DNA of 64,000 bases from JAFGRU01 sp016934985 (GCA_963665045.2 CAXXJQ010000006.1:682001-746000); one strand, 5' to 3'. Numbered from the stretch's first letter, positions 45,052 through 52,873 are shown. Notes: a model not told the origin generated them from the letters alone. Made by a program: numbers and translations.

Positions 45052-45777
45052 ATGTGTAGAGTTCTGGGGATCACCAATTTCGATTATTCAAAGCATGAGG
45101 CAATCGTTGCGCGGTTCTGCGAACTGGCGCGCAGCGGCATGGTTATGGCCGAAGACCCTCCCGGGCACATGGATGGCTGGGGGCTGGCCTTCTACCAGAT
45201 TGGAGAACTGGTCGTTCACAAAAGCGGCACCAATATCCTTGAAGAGATCGATAAAGTCATCCGCATCCTGAGCGCAGCGAAGAATTCGCCGTTGATGATC
45301 CTGCATCTGCGCAAATCCGCCTGGAGGGACAGATTCAGCACCCGGCACGCCCACCCTTTTTACCACAACAACACCGTGTTTTTTCATAACGGCGTGGTCT
45401 ACGACTACCAGGGCCTGATTCCCGCGATAACCCTGCCGGGCCTCCGGACAGATGCCCTCGATACGGAGGTGTTCTTTTATCACGTCATGAGTGGCGATTC
45501 TCAGGATCTGGGCCGGGCTTTTCTGGATACGGCTTCGATTATCAAGCAGAAACACAAATTCTCCGCGCTGAACTGCCTGTTCAGCGACGGGGTGAAGTTT
45601 TACGCTTATCGCGATTATGCCAGGGAACCGGACTACTACTCTCTCTACAAAGCCTGCTCGGAAAACTCCTGGTTTATTTCATCCGAGCCCCTGGATGAAA
45701 ACATTCGGTGGGAGATGATGGCGAAGGAAGAATTTTTGGTGATTGATTTGGGAGACAGTGGCTACGGATCAGATTGA
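45052..45777 (+). CDS. class II glutamine amidotransferase
   Basis: The 241-residue protein begins MCRVLG, exposing Cys2 as the Ntn nucleophile after Met removal, as in GATase_4/YafJ proteins. Other family features: HMDGWGLAFY, LHLRKSAW, HAHPFYHNNTVFFHNGV and CLFSDG. These enzymes hydrolyse glutamine or related gamma-glutamyl compounds; the acceptor domain is absent, so the substrate is unknown. AGGAG lies nine bases before the ATG and 11 bp separate it from spmB. Confidence 0.9.
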   Translation: MCRVLGITNFDYSKHEAIVARFCELARSGMVMAEDPPGHMDGWGLAFYQIGELVVHKSGTNILEEIDKVIRILSAAKNSPLMILHLRKSAWRDRFSTRHAHPFYHNNTVFFHNGVVYDYQGLIPAITLPGLRTDALDTEVFFYHVMSGDSQDLGRAFLDTASIIKQKHKFSALNCLFSDGVKFYAYRDYAREPDYYSLYKACSENSWFISSEPLDENIRWEMMAKEEFLVIDLGDSGYGSD

Positions 45778-45914
45778 AAGATTCTTTTGCTAAAAGTTTT
45801 CAACTGAATCAACTCTCCCGGCTTTTTCATCATGAACAGGTAAAAAGGTTTTCTTTGATCGACGCTTTCCGGGTCTTTAAGTGTTGGTCAGTCAATATCG
45901 TTGAGGTGAATTAC

Positions 45915-47393
45915 ATGGCCCAAAAATCTTTTGTTACCAGTGTTCCCGATCAATCCGGCACTTTTCTCCGCGCTGCAGGGATCATAGCCAGCCACGACGG
46001 AAACATTGCCAGGGTCAGCTATAATAAAGCCGTCGACCTTCACACCCTGTTTATTGATGTGCAGGCCCCGGAGGACAAACTTTTACAAATAGAAGATGAG
46101 CTTTCGGATATCGGCTATTTAAAAAAGAAAATCACCGAGACAAGAGTCATTGAAGTATCTGTAAAAATCCCGGATAAGCCGGGAGCGATTCTTCCTGTTC
46201 TTGAAATTTTAAATCGGTACAATGTCAATATTTCTTATATGAATTCCTGTGCCGACGAAAATCCATTTCAGGAATTCAAGTTTGGACTCTTGATTGAAAA
46301 TCCCAAAATCATCAAAACCTTGCTGGACCACATCAGTAAAATCTACCCTATTGACATTATCGAATGCCACAGTTCCGAGGAAAATCTCGACAACACCGTG
46401 GTTTATATCCGGCTAGCCAATGAAATGCAAAAATTGCTGGGTTTAAGCACTGAAAAGACGATGCAGTTCATTTCTGAGTCCAACAGAATTCTTCAGGTGC
46501 TGGAATCCGGGGGCGAAAATGCCGGGAAGGTGTTTGATCATATCCGCCGCTTTGCCTATTCCGTAAACCGATGGCGGGGAGACGCTTTTCAAGTCAATAT
46601 CCAAAAAATAAACCTTAGCAACCTGGTCACCCTTTTCTGCATCCAGCCCTATTGCGGCAGCAATACTTATGTGCTGGTCAGCGAGGAAGAGGTTGTTCTC
46701 ATTGATACCGGCTTTGCGATTTACGCCGAGGAAATGTTTCATGTTTTTAATAATCTGTTTCCTGATTGGAACACCCGGACAAAAAAATTCTATATTACCC
46801 ATGCCGACGTTGACCACTGCGGGTTGCTGTTCAAGTTTCAAGATGCGGAGATCATTGTAAACCAGAAAAGCGCTGAGAATTTCAGGAGGCAGGTTGAAGG
46901 GCTCCCCGATTACCGGGAACAGACAGCTCTTCATCTGGGTTACAGCAAAATCAGCCAGATCATTTCCGGTTATGTGCCCCCAGGCGTAAACAGACTGAAA
47001 ATATTGGACAGCACTACCCCCGAAGAACATGATTCACTGCTTCCAATCGGCCGAATGGCCATCGGGGATCTGGATTTCACCATATTGGAGGGCAGCGGAG
47101 GGCATTTATACGGAGAAATGATCTACTGCTGCCGGAAGGCCGGTGTCGTGTTTACCGGAGATATCCTGGTCAACATCAGCGGGTTCTCCCAGGAAAGGGC
47201 GGAGTTTAATTCTCTGGCCCCCTACCTGATGAAAAGTGTGAACGTCGATTCGGAAAAGGCCAGGCACATGAGAAGGCAGGTTACGGAACTGATTCAGGAA
47301 ATTTCGAATCAAAACATGAAGCCCTGCCTTGTCTGTGGGGGGCATGGTCCGGTTGCGAAATTGGTCGATGGAAAAATCCTCGCAAAAGAGTAA
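45915..47393 (+). CDS. tandem ACT domains fused to metallo-beta-lactamase domain
   Basis: The start at 45915 is chosen because GAGGTGA precedes it; an open frame back to 45774 has no such site. The 492-residue protein has two ACT domains (about 5-80 and 85-160; the second has IPDKPGAILPVLEILN), a helical linker, and a metallo-beta-lactamase domain (about 235-460) with IDTGFA, THADVDHCG, GHLYGE and FTGDILV. The metal motif is HADVDH, where the usual HxHxDH has Asp in place of the second His. ACT domains bind amino acids, so a ligand-controlled hydrolase or oxidoreductase is plausible. The gap of 137 bp from the amidotransferase gene leaves operon membership open. Confidence 0.85.
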   Translation: MAQKSFVTSVPDQSGTFLRAAGIIASHDGNIARVSYNKAVDLHTLFIDVQAPEDKLLQIEDELSDIGYLKKKITETRVIEVSVKIPDKPGAILPVLEILNRYNVNISYMNSCADENPFQEFKFGLLIENPKIIKTLLDHISKIYPIDIIECHSSEENLDNTVVYIRLANEMQKLLGLSTEKTMQFISESNRILQVLESGGENAGKVFDHIRRFAYSVNRWRGDAFQVNIQKINLSNLVTLFCIQPYCGSNTYVLVSEEEVVLIDTGFAIYAEEMFHVFNNLFPDWNTRTKKFYITHADVDHCGLLFKFQDAEIIVNQKSAENFRRQVEGLPDYREQTALHLGYSKISQIISGYVPPGVNRLKILDSTTPEEHDSLLPIGRMAIGDLDFTILEGSGGHLYGEMIYCCRKAGVVFTGDILVNISGFSQERAEFNSLAPYLMKSVNVDSEKARHMRRQVTELIQEISNQNMKPCLVCGGHGPVAKLVDGKILAKE

Positions 47394-47422
47394 GGGGCGT
47401 CAAGTTCAGTTATCAACTTCTG

Positions 47423-47478
47423 TAAAAAGGGGACAGATTCATTTTTTTTTCGGTGAAATAAAATCTCTCCCCTTTTTA
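47423..47478. repeat. inverted repeat with TGTCCCC core
   Basis: TAAAAAGGGGACAGATT (47423-47439) faces its near-perfect complement (47462-47478; 16 of 17). The same sequence recurs once at 52874-52890 (AATCTGTCCCCTTTTAA). It is a sister of the 21-bp motif of the cassette ends. Confidence 0.7.
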
Positions 47479-47496
47479 TTTTGGACTGATAGTTAT

Positions 47497-47517
47497 GTAT
47501 ACTGTCCCCGGAACTCC
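47497..47517 (+). repeat. left 21-bp end of cassette
   Basis: Forward copy of the GTATACTGTCCCCGGAAC motif. Other copies: 50036-50056 (18 of 21), 52081-52099 (18 of 19). Confidence 0.9.
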
Positions 47518-47585
47518 GTCGAGTTAGATAAAATGTCCCCGAAATTCATGCGGAACTTCACCCTCAATTTTCCTCCCCGGAATTT

Positions 47586-48572
47586 CTATTCTTCCCCAGA
47601 CCACTTGCCACAAAATAATTCTTGCTCCCCATTCGAAAAATAATGGCATTTCATGCAGTTTGTACATCCGTTATTTCGATCACGAAGAAAGTTTGGATTC
47701 GCGATGAGATCTCTACATATTCCAATATGTACATTAGAAGGAAGTGACGGGTGCCAAAAACCCTTAGACTTTCCAGAAAGGATAATTTGTTTACTTGGAA
47801 AACGCTTGGCCAGAGCCACCGTTGAATCAAAGCGCTTTCTCAACGATTCCTCTGTGCTCGGATAGATCAAATGTTTATTAATATTGTAAAACCCAAACGA
47901 TACGTCAAAAAATGAAAAAGAAAGATTTAATATTTCATCAATTAGGTTTGACCTGTTTTGGTCAATATGATTATCTCCCGTTATAAAGGAGAAACGTAGA
48001 GAGGATTCTATATTCTCTGTTTTTAGCTCCTTTGCTATTTTTTGAAGGGTATTTAGAGCTAATTCGCTATGAGGGGAAAATTCTTCGTCGATGAGAAGGC
48101 TAAATAGATATCCGTGGGCTGCATGAATTTGGATGTGTTTAAAACCGGAATTGGCTGAGAGTTCTATCCCTTTACGAAGATCGTCGAATATCTTAAGGAT
48201 ATCTCTGTGCGAGATATCCTTAAGTACTTTTTTGTATTCAAAGACAGAGTTTTTTTCAGGAAAAGGGGCAAAATTTTTTCCCCCCTGATAATTTTTCCAG
48301 GTAGTACTTAATTGAACTCCTGCTCGCGCACCTTTCGCCACGATAGCTTCCGCCAATTGCTGCCACTTTTCAGACTCAGAAATCATGGCACAAACGTCAT
48401 TGCTGCCAAATCCATTCGGAATTACTACATTTCCAACTATTGCACAATAAACCCCATGACCACTTCTGGCCGCATAAAATTTAATACATTGATCATTTGG
48501 TAAATTTTTTTCCACGTATCCAGTGTTGACTGGAAGAAAAAAATATTTTCTTTCACTTGCGAAGTGATCCAT
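47586..48572 (-). CDS. old yellow enzyme-like flavin oxidoreductase
   Basis: The 328-residue protein follows the OYE/NADH:flavin oxidoreductase TIM-barrel pattern: IKFYAARSGHGVYCAIVGN, AIVAKGARAGVQLSTTW and HIQIHAAHGYLFSLL with the substrate/flavin region. The usual RIVMAPM start is reduced to FFLPVNTGY, so the N-terminus is short. The C-terminus has CTNCMKC plus a later Cys (ELFCGKW), four Cys that could hold an iron-sulfur cluster as in 2,4-dienoyl-CoA reductases. It is the third gene of the cassette operon and overlaps the MazG-like gene by 20 bases. Substrate unknown; a divergent, AT-rich member. Confidence 0.75.
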   Translation of the reverse strand: MDHFASERKYFFLPVNTGYVEKNLPNDQCIKFYAARSGHGVYCAIVGNVVIPNGFGSNDVCAMISESEKWQQLAEAIVAKGARAGVQLSTTWKNYQGGKNFAPFPEKNSVFEYKKVLKDISHRDILKIFDDLRKGIELSANSGFKHIQIHAAHGYLFSLLIDEEFSPHSELALNTLQKIAKELKTENIESSLRFSFITGDNHIDQNRSNLIDEILNLSFSFFDVSFGFYNINKHLIYPSTEESLRKRFDSTVALAKRFPSKQIILSGKSKGFWHPSLPSNVHIGICRDLIANPNFLRDRNNGCTNCMKCHYFSNGEQELFCGKWSGEE

Positions 48573-48906
48573 ACCGATTATCGTTCACTTGCATTTTTTT
48601 TAAGACTTCTTTTTCTATATCGACATTTAATATTGCCGCTATGCGGAGAATATAGATAAAAGTATCAATTAATTCCTCTCGCAGCCCATCTTCTGCAACA
48701 TCTATTTTAAGGTCATATTTATCTGGATTCGAAAGCTTAATAGTAATTTTTTTTACAATATTTGAAAATTCGCCAATTTCACCAAATAGCCCCACAAGGT
48801 CCTTTGTTAATTGATCATACATTTTTTCTTTATTAGAAAACTTAACCTGGAATCCTAGAGATTCATCTGATGCCACTTGTTTTTCTAAAATCTCTTTAAT
48901 TTCCAT
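48553..48906 (-). CDS. MazG-like nucleotide pyrophosphohydrolase
   Basis: The 117-residue protein matches MazG-type all-alpha NTP pyrophosphohydrolases: GLFGEIGEFSN supplies ExxE, and EELIDTFIYILRIA the second acidic pair (ExxD), the metal-binding set of the family. These enzymes split NTPs or dNTPs, often damaged or non-canonical ones, to monophosphates. The ATG at 48906 uses the AAGGAG that ends the preceding gene (stop at 48910), so they are coupled. In the cassette it sits between a dCTP-deaminase-like gene and an OYE-like gene, which suggests nucleotide-pool control or defence. Confidence 0.8.
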   Translation of the reverse strand: MEIKEILEKQVASDESLGFQVKFSNKEKMYDQLTKDLVGLFGEIGEFSNIVKKITIKLSNPDKYDLKIDVAEDGLREELIDTFIYILRIAAILNVDIEKEVLKKMQVNDNRYGSLRK

Positions 48907-48909
48907 CAA

Positions 48910-49677
48910 TTACTCCTTTGGCCCAGCGATCCAAACAAAGGCACTAATTATTGCACTAGAAATTAAGTTGATTGAAATCGCAAGGAAAGGTTCAATTTGG
49001 TTTGTTGATAATCCTATTAATATAAAAGTGGATATTATTAAAAATATTACAATAGATATGTCAATTTTCCTTTGTTTCCGTTGTAATTTTCTAAGAACGC
49101 TTGCTGTTGCTTGCGGTAGAATTTTGAATGCTTCCTCTTCCTCAGTGCCTAATTTTGGATAGTTTTTTATCTCTTTATAGGTTTTCTGAAATTGGTGTTT
49201 AATTGGCCAAATTTGAGTTTGAAAACCATGTTGACCTTGATAAGGGTTTTTCGAGTCCCTTGAAAGCAATGAAAAATCAACTTTGGCAATAGGTTCGCCA
49301 ATTGGTATTTCAATGTATTTATCACTGAAGTTTTGGGTAACAATGCCAAGGTTCCCTGGGAACCCCGGGTCTGCATAAGTGCATACAGGACTTAACCCTA
49401 TACTGAAGAGAGAGCCCTTGCTTATAACTCTAGCAAGAATGTTATTTGGAATCTTTAGTTTTTCTAAAGTGATGAGTACCACACGATGGCCTGGTTTTAT
49501 TAGAACCCTACCCTGATCACCTGCGTCAATTCGCCGGCCATTTTCTGTCAAATCGTAATATATTTTCCCCAAACGTAGCTCATAGCACGCTGGTCCGATA
49601 TTTGATAAATCGCCCCCAATAATCAATTCTTTATTTACAATTTTTTCTTTTATTTCTGAATCAGAAAGTATTGTCAC
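48910..49677 (-). CDS. dCTP deaminase/dUTPase-like protein with two C-terminal TM helices
   Basis: The GTG at 49677, five bases after GGAGG, gives 255 residues; a longer TTG start is less likely. Residues 1-160 follow the Dcd fold closely: MTILSDSEIK, IGPACYELRLG, LEKLKIPNNILARVISKGSL, YADPGFPGNLGIV and the YQGQHG end. The catalytic Glu of dCTP deaminase (in LEF of the E. coli protein) is Gln115 here (VTQNF), and the RSS motif is SKGS. Deaminase activity is therefore doubtful; binding of a nucleotide is likely. Residues about 203-252 hold two TM helices, a feature not found in ordinary Dcd. First gene of the cassette operon, 52 bp from the right repeat. Confidence 0.82.
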   Translation of the reverse strand: MTILSDSEIKEKIVNKELIIGGDLSNIGPACYELRLGKIYYDLTENGRRIDAGDQGRVLIKPGHRVVLITLEKLKIPNNILARVISKGSLFSIGLSPVCTYADPGFPGNLGIVTQNFSDKYIEIPIGEPIAKVDFSLLSRDSKNPYQGQHGFQTQIWPIKHQFQKTYKEIKNYPKLGTEEEEAFKILPQATASVLRKLQRKQRKIDISIVIFLIISTFILIGLSTNQIEPFLAISINLISSAIISAFVWIAGPKE

Positions 49678-49729
49678 ACTTCCCTCCACCAATAGATAAA
49701 TTTACGATTCCTATGGAGTAATTCCGGCC

Positions 49730-49750
49730 GGAGTTCCGGGGACAGTATAC
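49730..49750 (-). repeat. right 21-bp end of cassette
   Basis: Exact reverse complement of the left end (47497-47517). Confidence 0.9.
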
Positions 49751-49817
49751 CTAACCCCACAAAATTGATTGGTCAGGAAAAAAGGGGCGGGTTTATTTCC
49801 CGAGATTCATAAACAAA

Positions 49818-49850
49818 AAACCGCCGGTGTCTCGCGACGCCAAGCGGTTT
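49818..49850 (-). terminator. terminator-like hairpin right of the cassette
   Basis: AAACCGC pairs with GCGGTTT over 7 bp with an inner stem; on the minus strand six T follow. It would stop transcripts coming from the IS remnant before they enter the cassette. The rest of 49751-50125 holds only a degenerate end motif (50036-50056) and IS21-like terminal sequence near 50070-50115. Confidence 0.6.
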
Positions 49851-50035
49851 CTTATTTAATCCAAATTATCTGTCCGGAAATCCACGCCAGCCTCCGGTAA
49901 TTCAACAAATAAATAAACGCTATTAAACTACACCTTCATTAAAATTTTGTCAAAAAAGAAAAGAATAAACAAGGAAGGCGTTCTGGAATTTTGGGGGTAG
50001 TATCTACTAACTCCGAAAAAGCTGATAATAGTTCT

Positions 50036-50056
50036 GTATTCTGTCTCCAGAACTCC
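50036..50056 (+). repeat. degenerate copy of the 21-bp end motif
   Basis: GTATTCTGTCTCCAGAAC matches the motif in 18 of 21 positions over its full length. Confidence 0.6.
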
Positions 50057-50125
50057 TTGTCAATGGGAATGTAAAAGTGTACCAGTTTCGGAAATTGAAA
50101 AGTGTGCCACCCTTGTGAAAAAAAA

Positions 50126-50398
50126 TTATTCATCCGGTGTGGATGAGATGGTTGAGTTACCTCCTTTCTGGATGAGTTGCTTGGCAAGGGCGTGTCCCTT
50201 AAGCCGGTAGCTGTAACCCTTGATGTTGATGACCCGGCAATGATGAAGCAGACGGTCGAGGATGGCCGAGGCGATCACCGGGTCTCCGAAGAGTTCCTGC
50301 CAGTCCGAGAAGCTTTTGTTTGAGGTGATGATGGTCGAGCTCTTCTCGTAGCGGCGAGTAACGAACTGGAAGAACAGATAGGCTTCCTGGCTGGTCAC
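50126..50398 (-). pseudogene. IstB-like ATPase remnant of an IS21 element
   Basis: About 90 residues match the C-terminal third of IstB, the helper ATPase of IS21-type transposition: AYLFFQFVTRRYEKSSTIITSN and FGDPVIASAILDRLLHHC, then KGYSYRLKG. Walker A and B of IstB are missing, since the 5' part is cut off near 50400; IstA is absent. The sequence GTGTACCAG followed by GTGTGCCAC at about 50073-50112 looks like the IS21-type terminal repeats. This element is dead. It abuts a truncated hydrolase gene on the other strand, so its insertion probably broke that gene. Confidence 0.8.
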
Positions 50399-50456
50399 GG
50401 AAGTCCGAGGGGGTCAAACTTTCACTGTTGACAAGCAGGATGTCGACAATTGAGAT

Positions 50457-50903
50457 TTGCCCCTCTACTTCTGCGTTGACGCTTTAGCTATTACGCCAGT
50501 GACAAGAGCGGTTTCCCAGAGGATTGGCAAGGCAGAAGCTTTGACGATATTGAAGGAAGTCAATCAGCAAGAAGCCTTTCAACGGGGCCAAAATATGATG
50601 AGGACAGAGGGGCGGAATGGAATAGAGGAATTGGAAAAAGATGTTGATAGTTTGGGAGTGGGTGGAATTTGGGAAATGGACGTTTTAGAACAAACTTCGA
50701 CAACCTATTTTTTTAACGTTTTACGTTGTCCTTATTATGAAAAATATCGAGAACTGGGACTGGAAGAGTTTGGTGTAGAACTCTCCTACTGTCGTGATGA
50801 GCCGTTTGCCAGAGGTTTTAATCCCCGACTCCAGTTAGTGCGGACCAAAACCATAATGGAAGGAGCAGACCATTGTGATTTTCGGTATTATTTTGATTTG
50901 TGA
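50457..50903 (+). pseudogene. 5'-truncated L-2-amino-thiazoline-4-carboxylate hydrolase-like gene
   Basis: The 148 codons match the C-terminal part of the ATC_hydrolase family (PF14196-like): CPYYEKYRELGLEEFG, LSYCRDEPFARGFNP and the terminal CDFRYYF. The full family is about 200 residues or more. The frame starts at a TTG just after a stop and lacks a ribosome-binding site, right beside the broken IS21 end, so the 5' part is probably lost. A shorter ORF from an ATG at about 50595 is possible. The family was named for an enzyme of cysteine production from a thiazoline; many members have other roles. Confidence 0.6.
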
Positions 50904-51044
50904 TTGCTGGTTCGGGGTCGAACCAGGTTAACTGATTGAGAAATATAATAAAAACAAGTTAAAAGCCCTGTTTTTTTGTCTTGAACCCCCGTTTCAGCAA
51001 TGAAATTGCAAAGAAAAAAACAGGGGAATGCCCGGGTTTTTGCC

Positions 51045-51076
51045 ATTCTGATTTAAAGAAGGATTTAAATCAGAAT
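51045..51076. repeat. 13-bp perfect inverted repeat
   Basis: ATTCTGATTTAAA (51045-51057) and TTTAAATCAGAAT (51064-51076) flank six bases and overlap the 3' end of the small gene at 51065. A further AT-rich inverted repeat lies at about 50966-51025. Either may end the minus-strand transcript. Confidence 0.65.
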
Positions 51077-51256
51077 GATTTTGGGGTCGCCGCAAACTCC
51101 TTCACCAGGCTCTGGAATAAATGGAGTAATTGAAAATACTTCTTTTCCAGTCCGGTGTGGGTTGTTAAGGCACCATTCTTCAATGGCAGTCTGAGTTTCC
51201 GATTCAGTTAAAATTTTAAATGTTTTACGGTCGGGATAAATGAGGATATTTTTCAT
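51065..51256 (-). CDS. small hypothetical protein (63 aa)
   Basis: A 63-residue protein (MKNILIYPDRKTFKILTESE at the start) with a strong ribosome-binding site AGGAGGG five bases before the ATG. It has no membrane helix and no known domain; PFIPEPGEG and CGDPKIILI are its notable segments. The open frame is well formed for its size. It lies between the hydrolase fragment and the transposase unit. Function unknown. Confidence 0.55.
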   Translation of the reverse strand: MKNILIYPDRKTFKILTESETQTAIEEWCLNNPHRTGKEVFSITPFIPEPGEGVCGDPKIILI

Positions 51257-51375
51257 CTTTCCCTCCTGTCCATTTTATTATCAATTAATAACTATTATAC
51301 CAGATTATTTCCGACAAAATCGGATAGCCAATGCCGGGGTGACTTTCCCTTTGTGGAGTTCCTGGGACAGTATAC

Positions 51376-52041
51376 TTAACTACCACCACTTTTCTTTTGT
51401 GGCCCAGGCTTTTGGGGTTTCAATTTGCGCCCCAGTTTATGCTCCAGATCTTCAACAAAAGCAAGTCCGCCCAAGGGGCGACCGGTTCGCTCATGGCGAT
51501 GGATCAAATCAACTTCATCATTTGATGACAGCCCTAAATAGCTTTTCCAGTCAGAAATTATTCTCAATAACGGAGCAACCCTTACCAGTTTGTCATCTTG
51601 ACCTTGAAGGTGTGCACGGGCACTGCTCCATCTATAATCTTCCGGCTTCGACACCAATCCCGCTGCTACCGGATTCATTTCGATATACCGCGCCGTCGCT
51701 AATAAGTGCTGTATATCCATGGGAAAAGAGGCAAATCTTTCCTGCCATAAATGCCCCCGCCATTGTTGGCGAAAATTAACATGCCGGGTATACCGGCGAT
51801 GTGCTTCGCCGATAGCACGGGCCAGACCTTCCTCTGTTTGCGGAACAGCGATCAAATGAACGTGATTAGGCATCAGGCACCAAGCCCAGATTTGAACATT
51901 ATGCTTTTGGCACCAATGCGCCATCAAATCAATGTACACAAGGTAGTCTTCATCGCAAAAAAATGTTTGCTGACGACGATTGCCTCGCTGGGTGATATGA
52001 TGGGGATACCCAGGGGCTATGACACGGGCGATTCTAGCCAT
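51376..52041 (-). CDS. REP-associated tyrosine (Y1/IS200-like) transposase, RAYT
   Basis: The 221-residue protein belongs to the TnpA_REP/Y1 transposase family: it starts MARIARVIAPGYPHHITQRGN, and has the HUH motif in CLMPNHVHLIAVP, WRGHLWQERFAS and RYIEMNPVAAGLV with the likely catalytic Tyr. RAYTs act on single-stranded REP palindromes and may spread them through the genome. Unlike IS200 elements they usually occur once and do not move often. Copies of its flanking motif also bound the three-gene cassette 1.6 kb to the left, so it may act on these ends too (inference). Confidence 0.92.
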   Translation of the reverse strand: MARIARVIAPGYPHHITQRGNRRQQTFFCDEDYLVYIDLMAHWCQKHNVQIWAWCLMPNHVHLIAVPQTEEGLARAIGEAHRRYTRHVNFRQQWRGHLWQERFASFPMDIQHLLATARYIEMNPVAAGLVSKPEDYRWSSARAHLQGQDDKLVRVAPLLRIISDWKSYLGLSSNDEVDLIHRHERTGRPLGGLAFVEDLEHKLGRKLKPQKPGPQKKSGGS

Positions 52042-52080
52042 AAATGAACCCTAACAGTGTTTTAGTGTATGCAAAGATAA

Positions 52081-52099
52081 GTATACTGTCCCCGCAACT
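52081..52099 (+). repeat. right motif copy of the transposase unit
   Basis: GTATACTGTCCCCGCAACT, 18 of 19 identical to the cassette end. Confidence 0.8.
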
Positions 52100-52256
52100 A
52101 AAAAGGAATGCCCTCTTTCTAAATATTATTAGGTCATGTCTTGTTTTTGACCATTAGTAATCCCCCGACGAACCCTTCCGGGAAAAAGAGCTTGTACCAA
52201 TTCTCCGAAGACATAAAAATGAAAGTTGAACCCTATCTAAGAGGGGAACAACAAAA

Positions 52257-52775
52257 ATGAGAGTTTTTATAATTCTTTTGATGTTTGCTGTTGGCGGTAC
52301 TGCCTATGGCGGGGAAACAACGAAAAACCCCATCGAGGTCGGTGACGTCCGCTGGGGACGCGACTTTGATGGCGCATTGGGAAAGAGTGCCGAAACCGGC
52401 AAACCGGTACTCGTCCTTTTCCAGGAAGTCCCGGGCTGCGCGGGCTGCCGGAAATTCGGCCGCGAGGTTCTGACCAACCCCGCAATCGTCAAGGCCATCG
52501 AAAATGAATTTATTCCGATGCTCGTTTACAACAACCGCACAAGCGGCATGGACTGGGAACTTCTGACACTCTATGAGGAACCCGCCTGGAACTTTCAGGT
52601 CATCCGCTTTCTCAATGCCGCCGGCAACGAAGTTATTCCCCGCAAGGATCGCGTCTGGACCACACGCGGCGTCGCATCACGGATGATGGAAGCTTTGACG
52701 GCGGCCAATCGCCCGGTCCCGCAATACCTCAAAGCTCTCGCCGAAACCGGACAAGGCGGCTGGGCTGATCGCTGA
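52257..52775 (+). CDS. exported thioredoxin-like protein
   Basis: The 172-residue protein has a short signal peptide (MRVFIILLMFAVGGTAYG) and a thioredoxin fold of the thioredoxin_7/DUF255 type: KPVLVLFQEVPGCAGCRKF contains the redox motif CAGC, and NEFIPMLVYNNR follows. The cis-Pro region is less clear. It probably works on disulfides in the periplasm. GGGG precedes the ATG at normal distance. No operon partner; the 200 bp upstream hold only the end of the transposase unit. Confidence 0.8.
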   Translation: MRVFIILLMFAVGGTAYGGETTKNPIEVGDVRWGRDFDGALGKSAETGKPVLVLFQEVPGCAGCRKFGREVLTNPAIVKAIENEFIPMLVYNNRTSGMDWELLTLYEEPAWNFQVIRFLNAAGNEVIPRKDRVWTTRGVASRMMEALTAANRPVPQYLKALAETGQGGWADR

Positions 52776-52873
52776 TGTATGGAAATGGCCGGTATCAGGC
52801 CTTGCAACTTCCACCCCCCAATTGATTCGCTCAACCCACCCGGCAACCCCTTAAGGGAGGTTTCCAGGAGAAA

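Larger units (their letters stand above)
47497..49750. mobile_element. three-gene cassette bounded by perfect 21-bp inverted repeats
   Basis: The 21-bp sequence at 47497-47517 (starting GTATACTGTCCCCGGAAC) recurs exactly, reversed and complemented, at 49730-49750. The 2254 bp between hold just one tight operon, with 68 and 52 bp to the repeats. The interior is clearly more AT-rich than its surroundings. The same motif ends the transposase unit at 51355-52099, so the ends belong to the family mobilised by Y1 (RAYT) transposases. Whether this cassette itself moved is inferred. No target duplication was identified. Confidence 0.6.
51355..52099 (-). mobile_element. REP-associated transposase unit bounded by the 21-bp motif
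   Basis: The transposase gene is enclosed by the motif in inverted orientation: 51355-51375 (20 of 21) and 52081-52099 (18 of 19). The left copy touches the stop codon. Flanking inverted REP copies are typical for RAYT genes. Confidence 0.8.

Noticed and set aside
45774..45914. Earlier start for the ACT-metallo-beta-lactamase gene
   Set aside because: No ribosome-binding site; the ACT domain begins only after the ATG at 45915.
47497..49750. Cassette as a classical DDE transposon
   Set aside because: It contains no transposase and no target duplication was seen; the ends match RAYT-type motifs instead.
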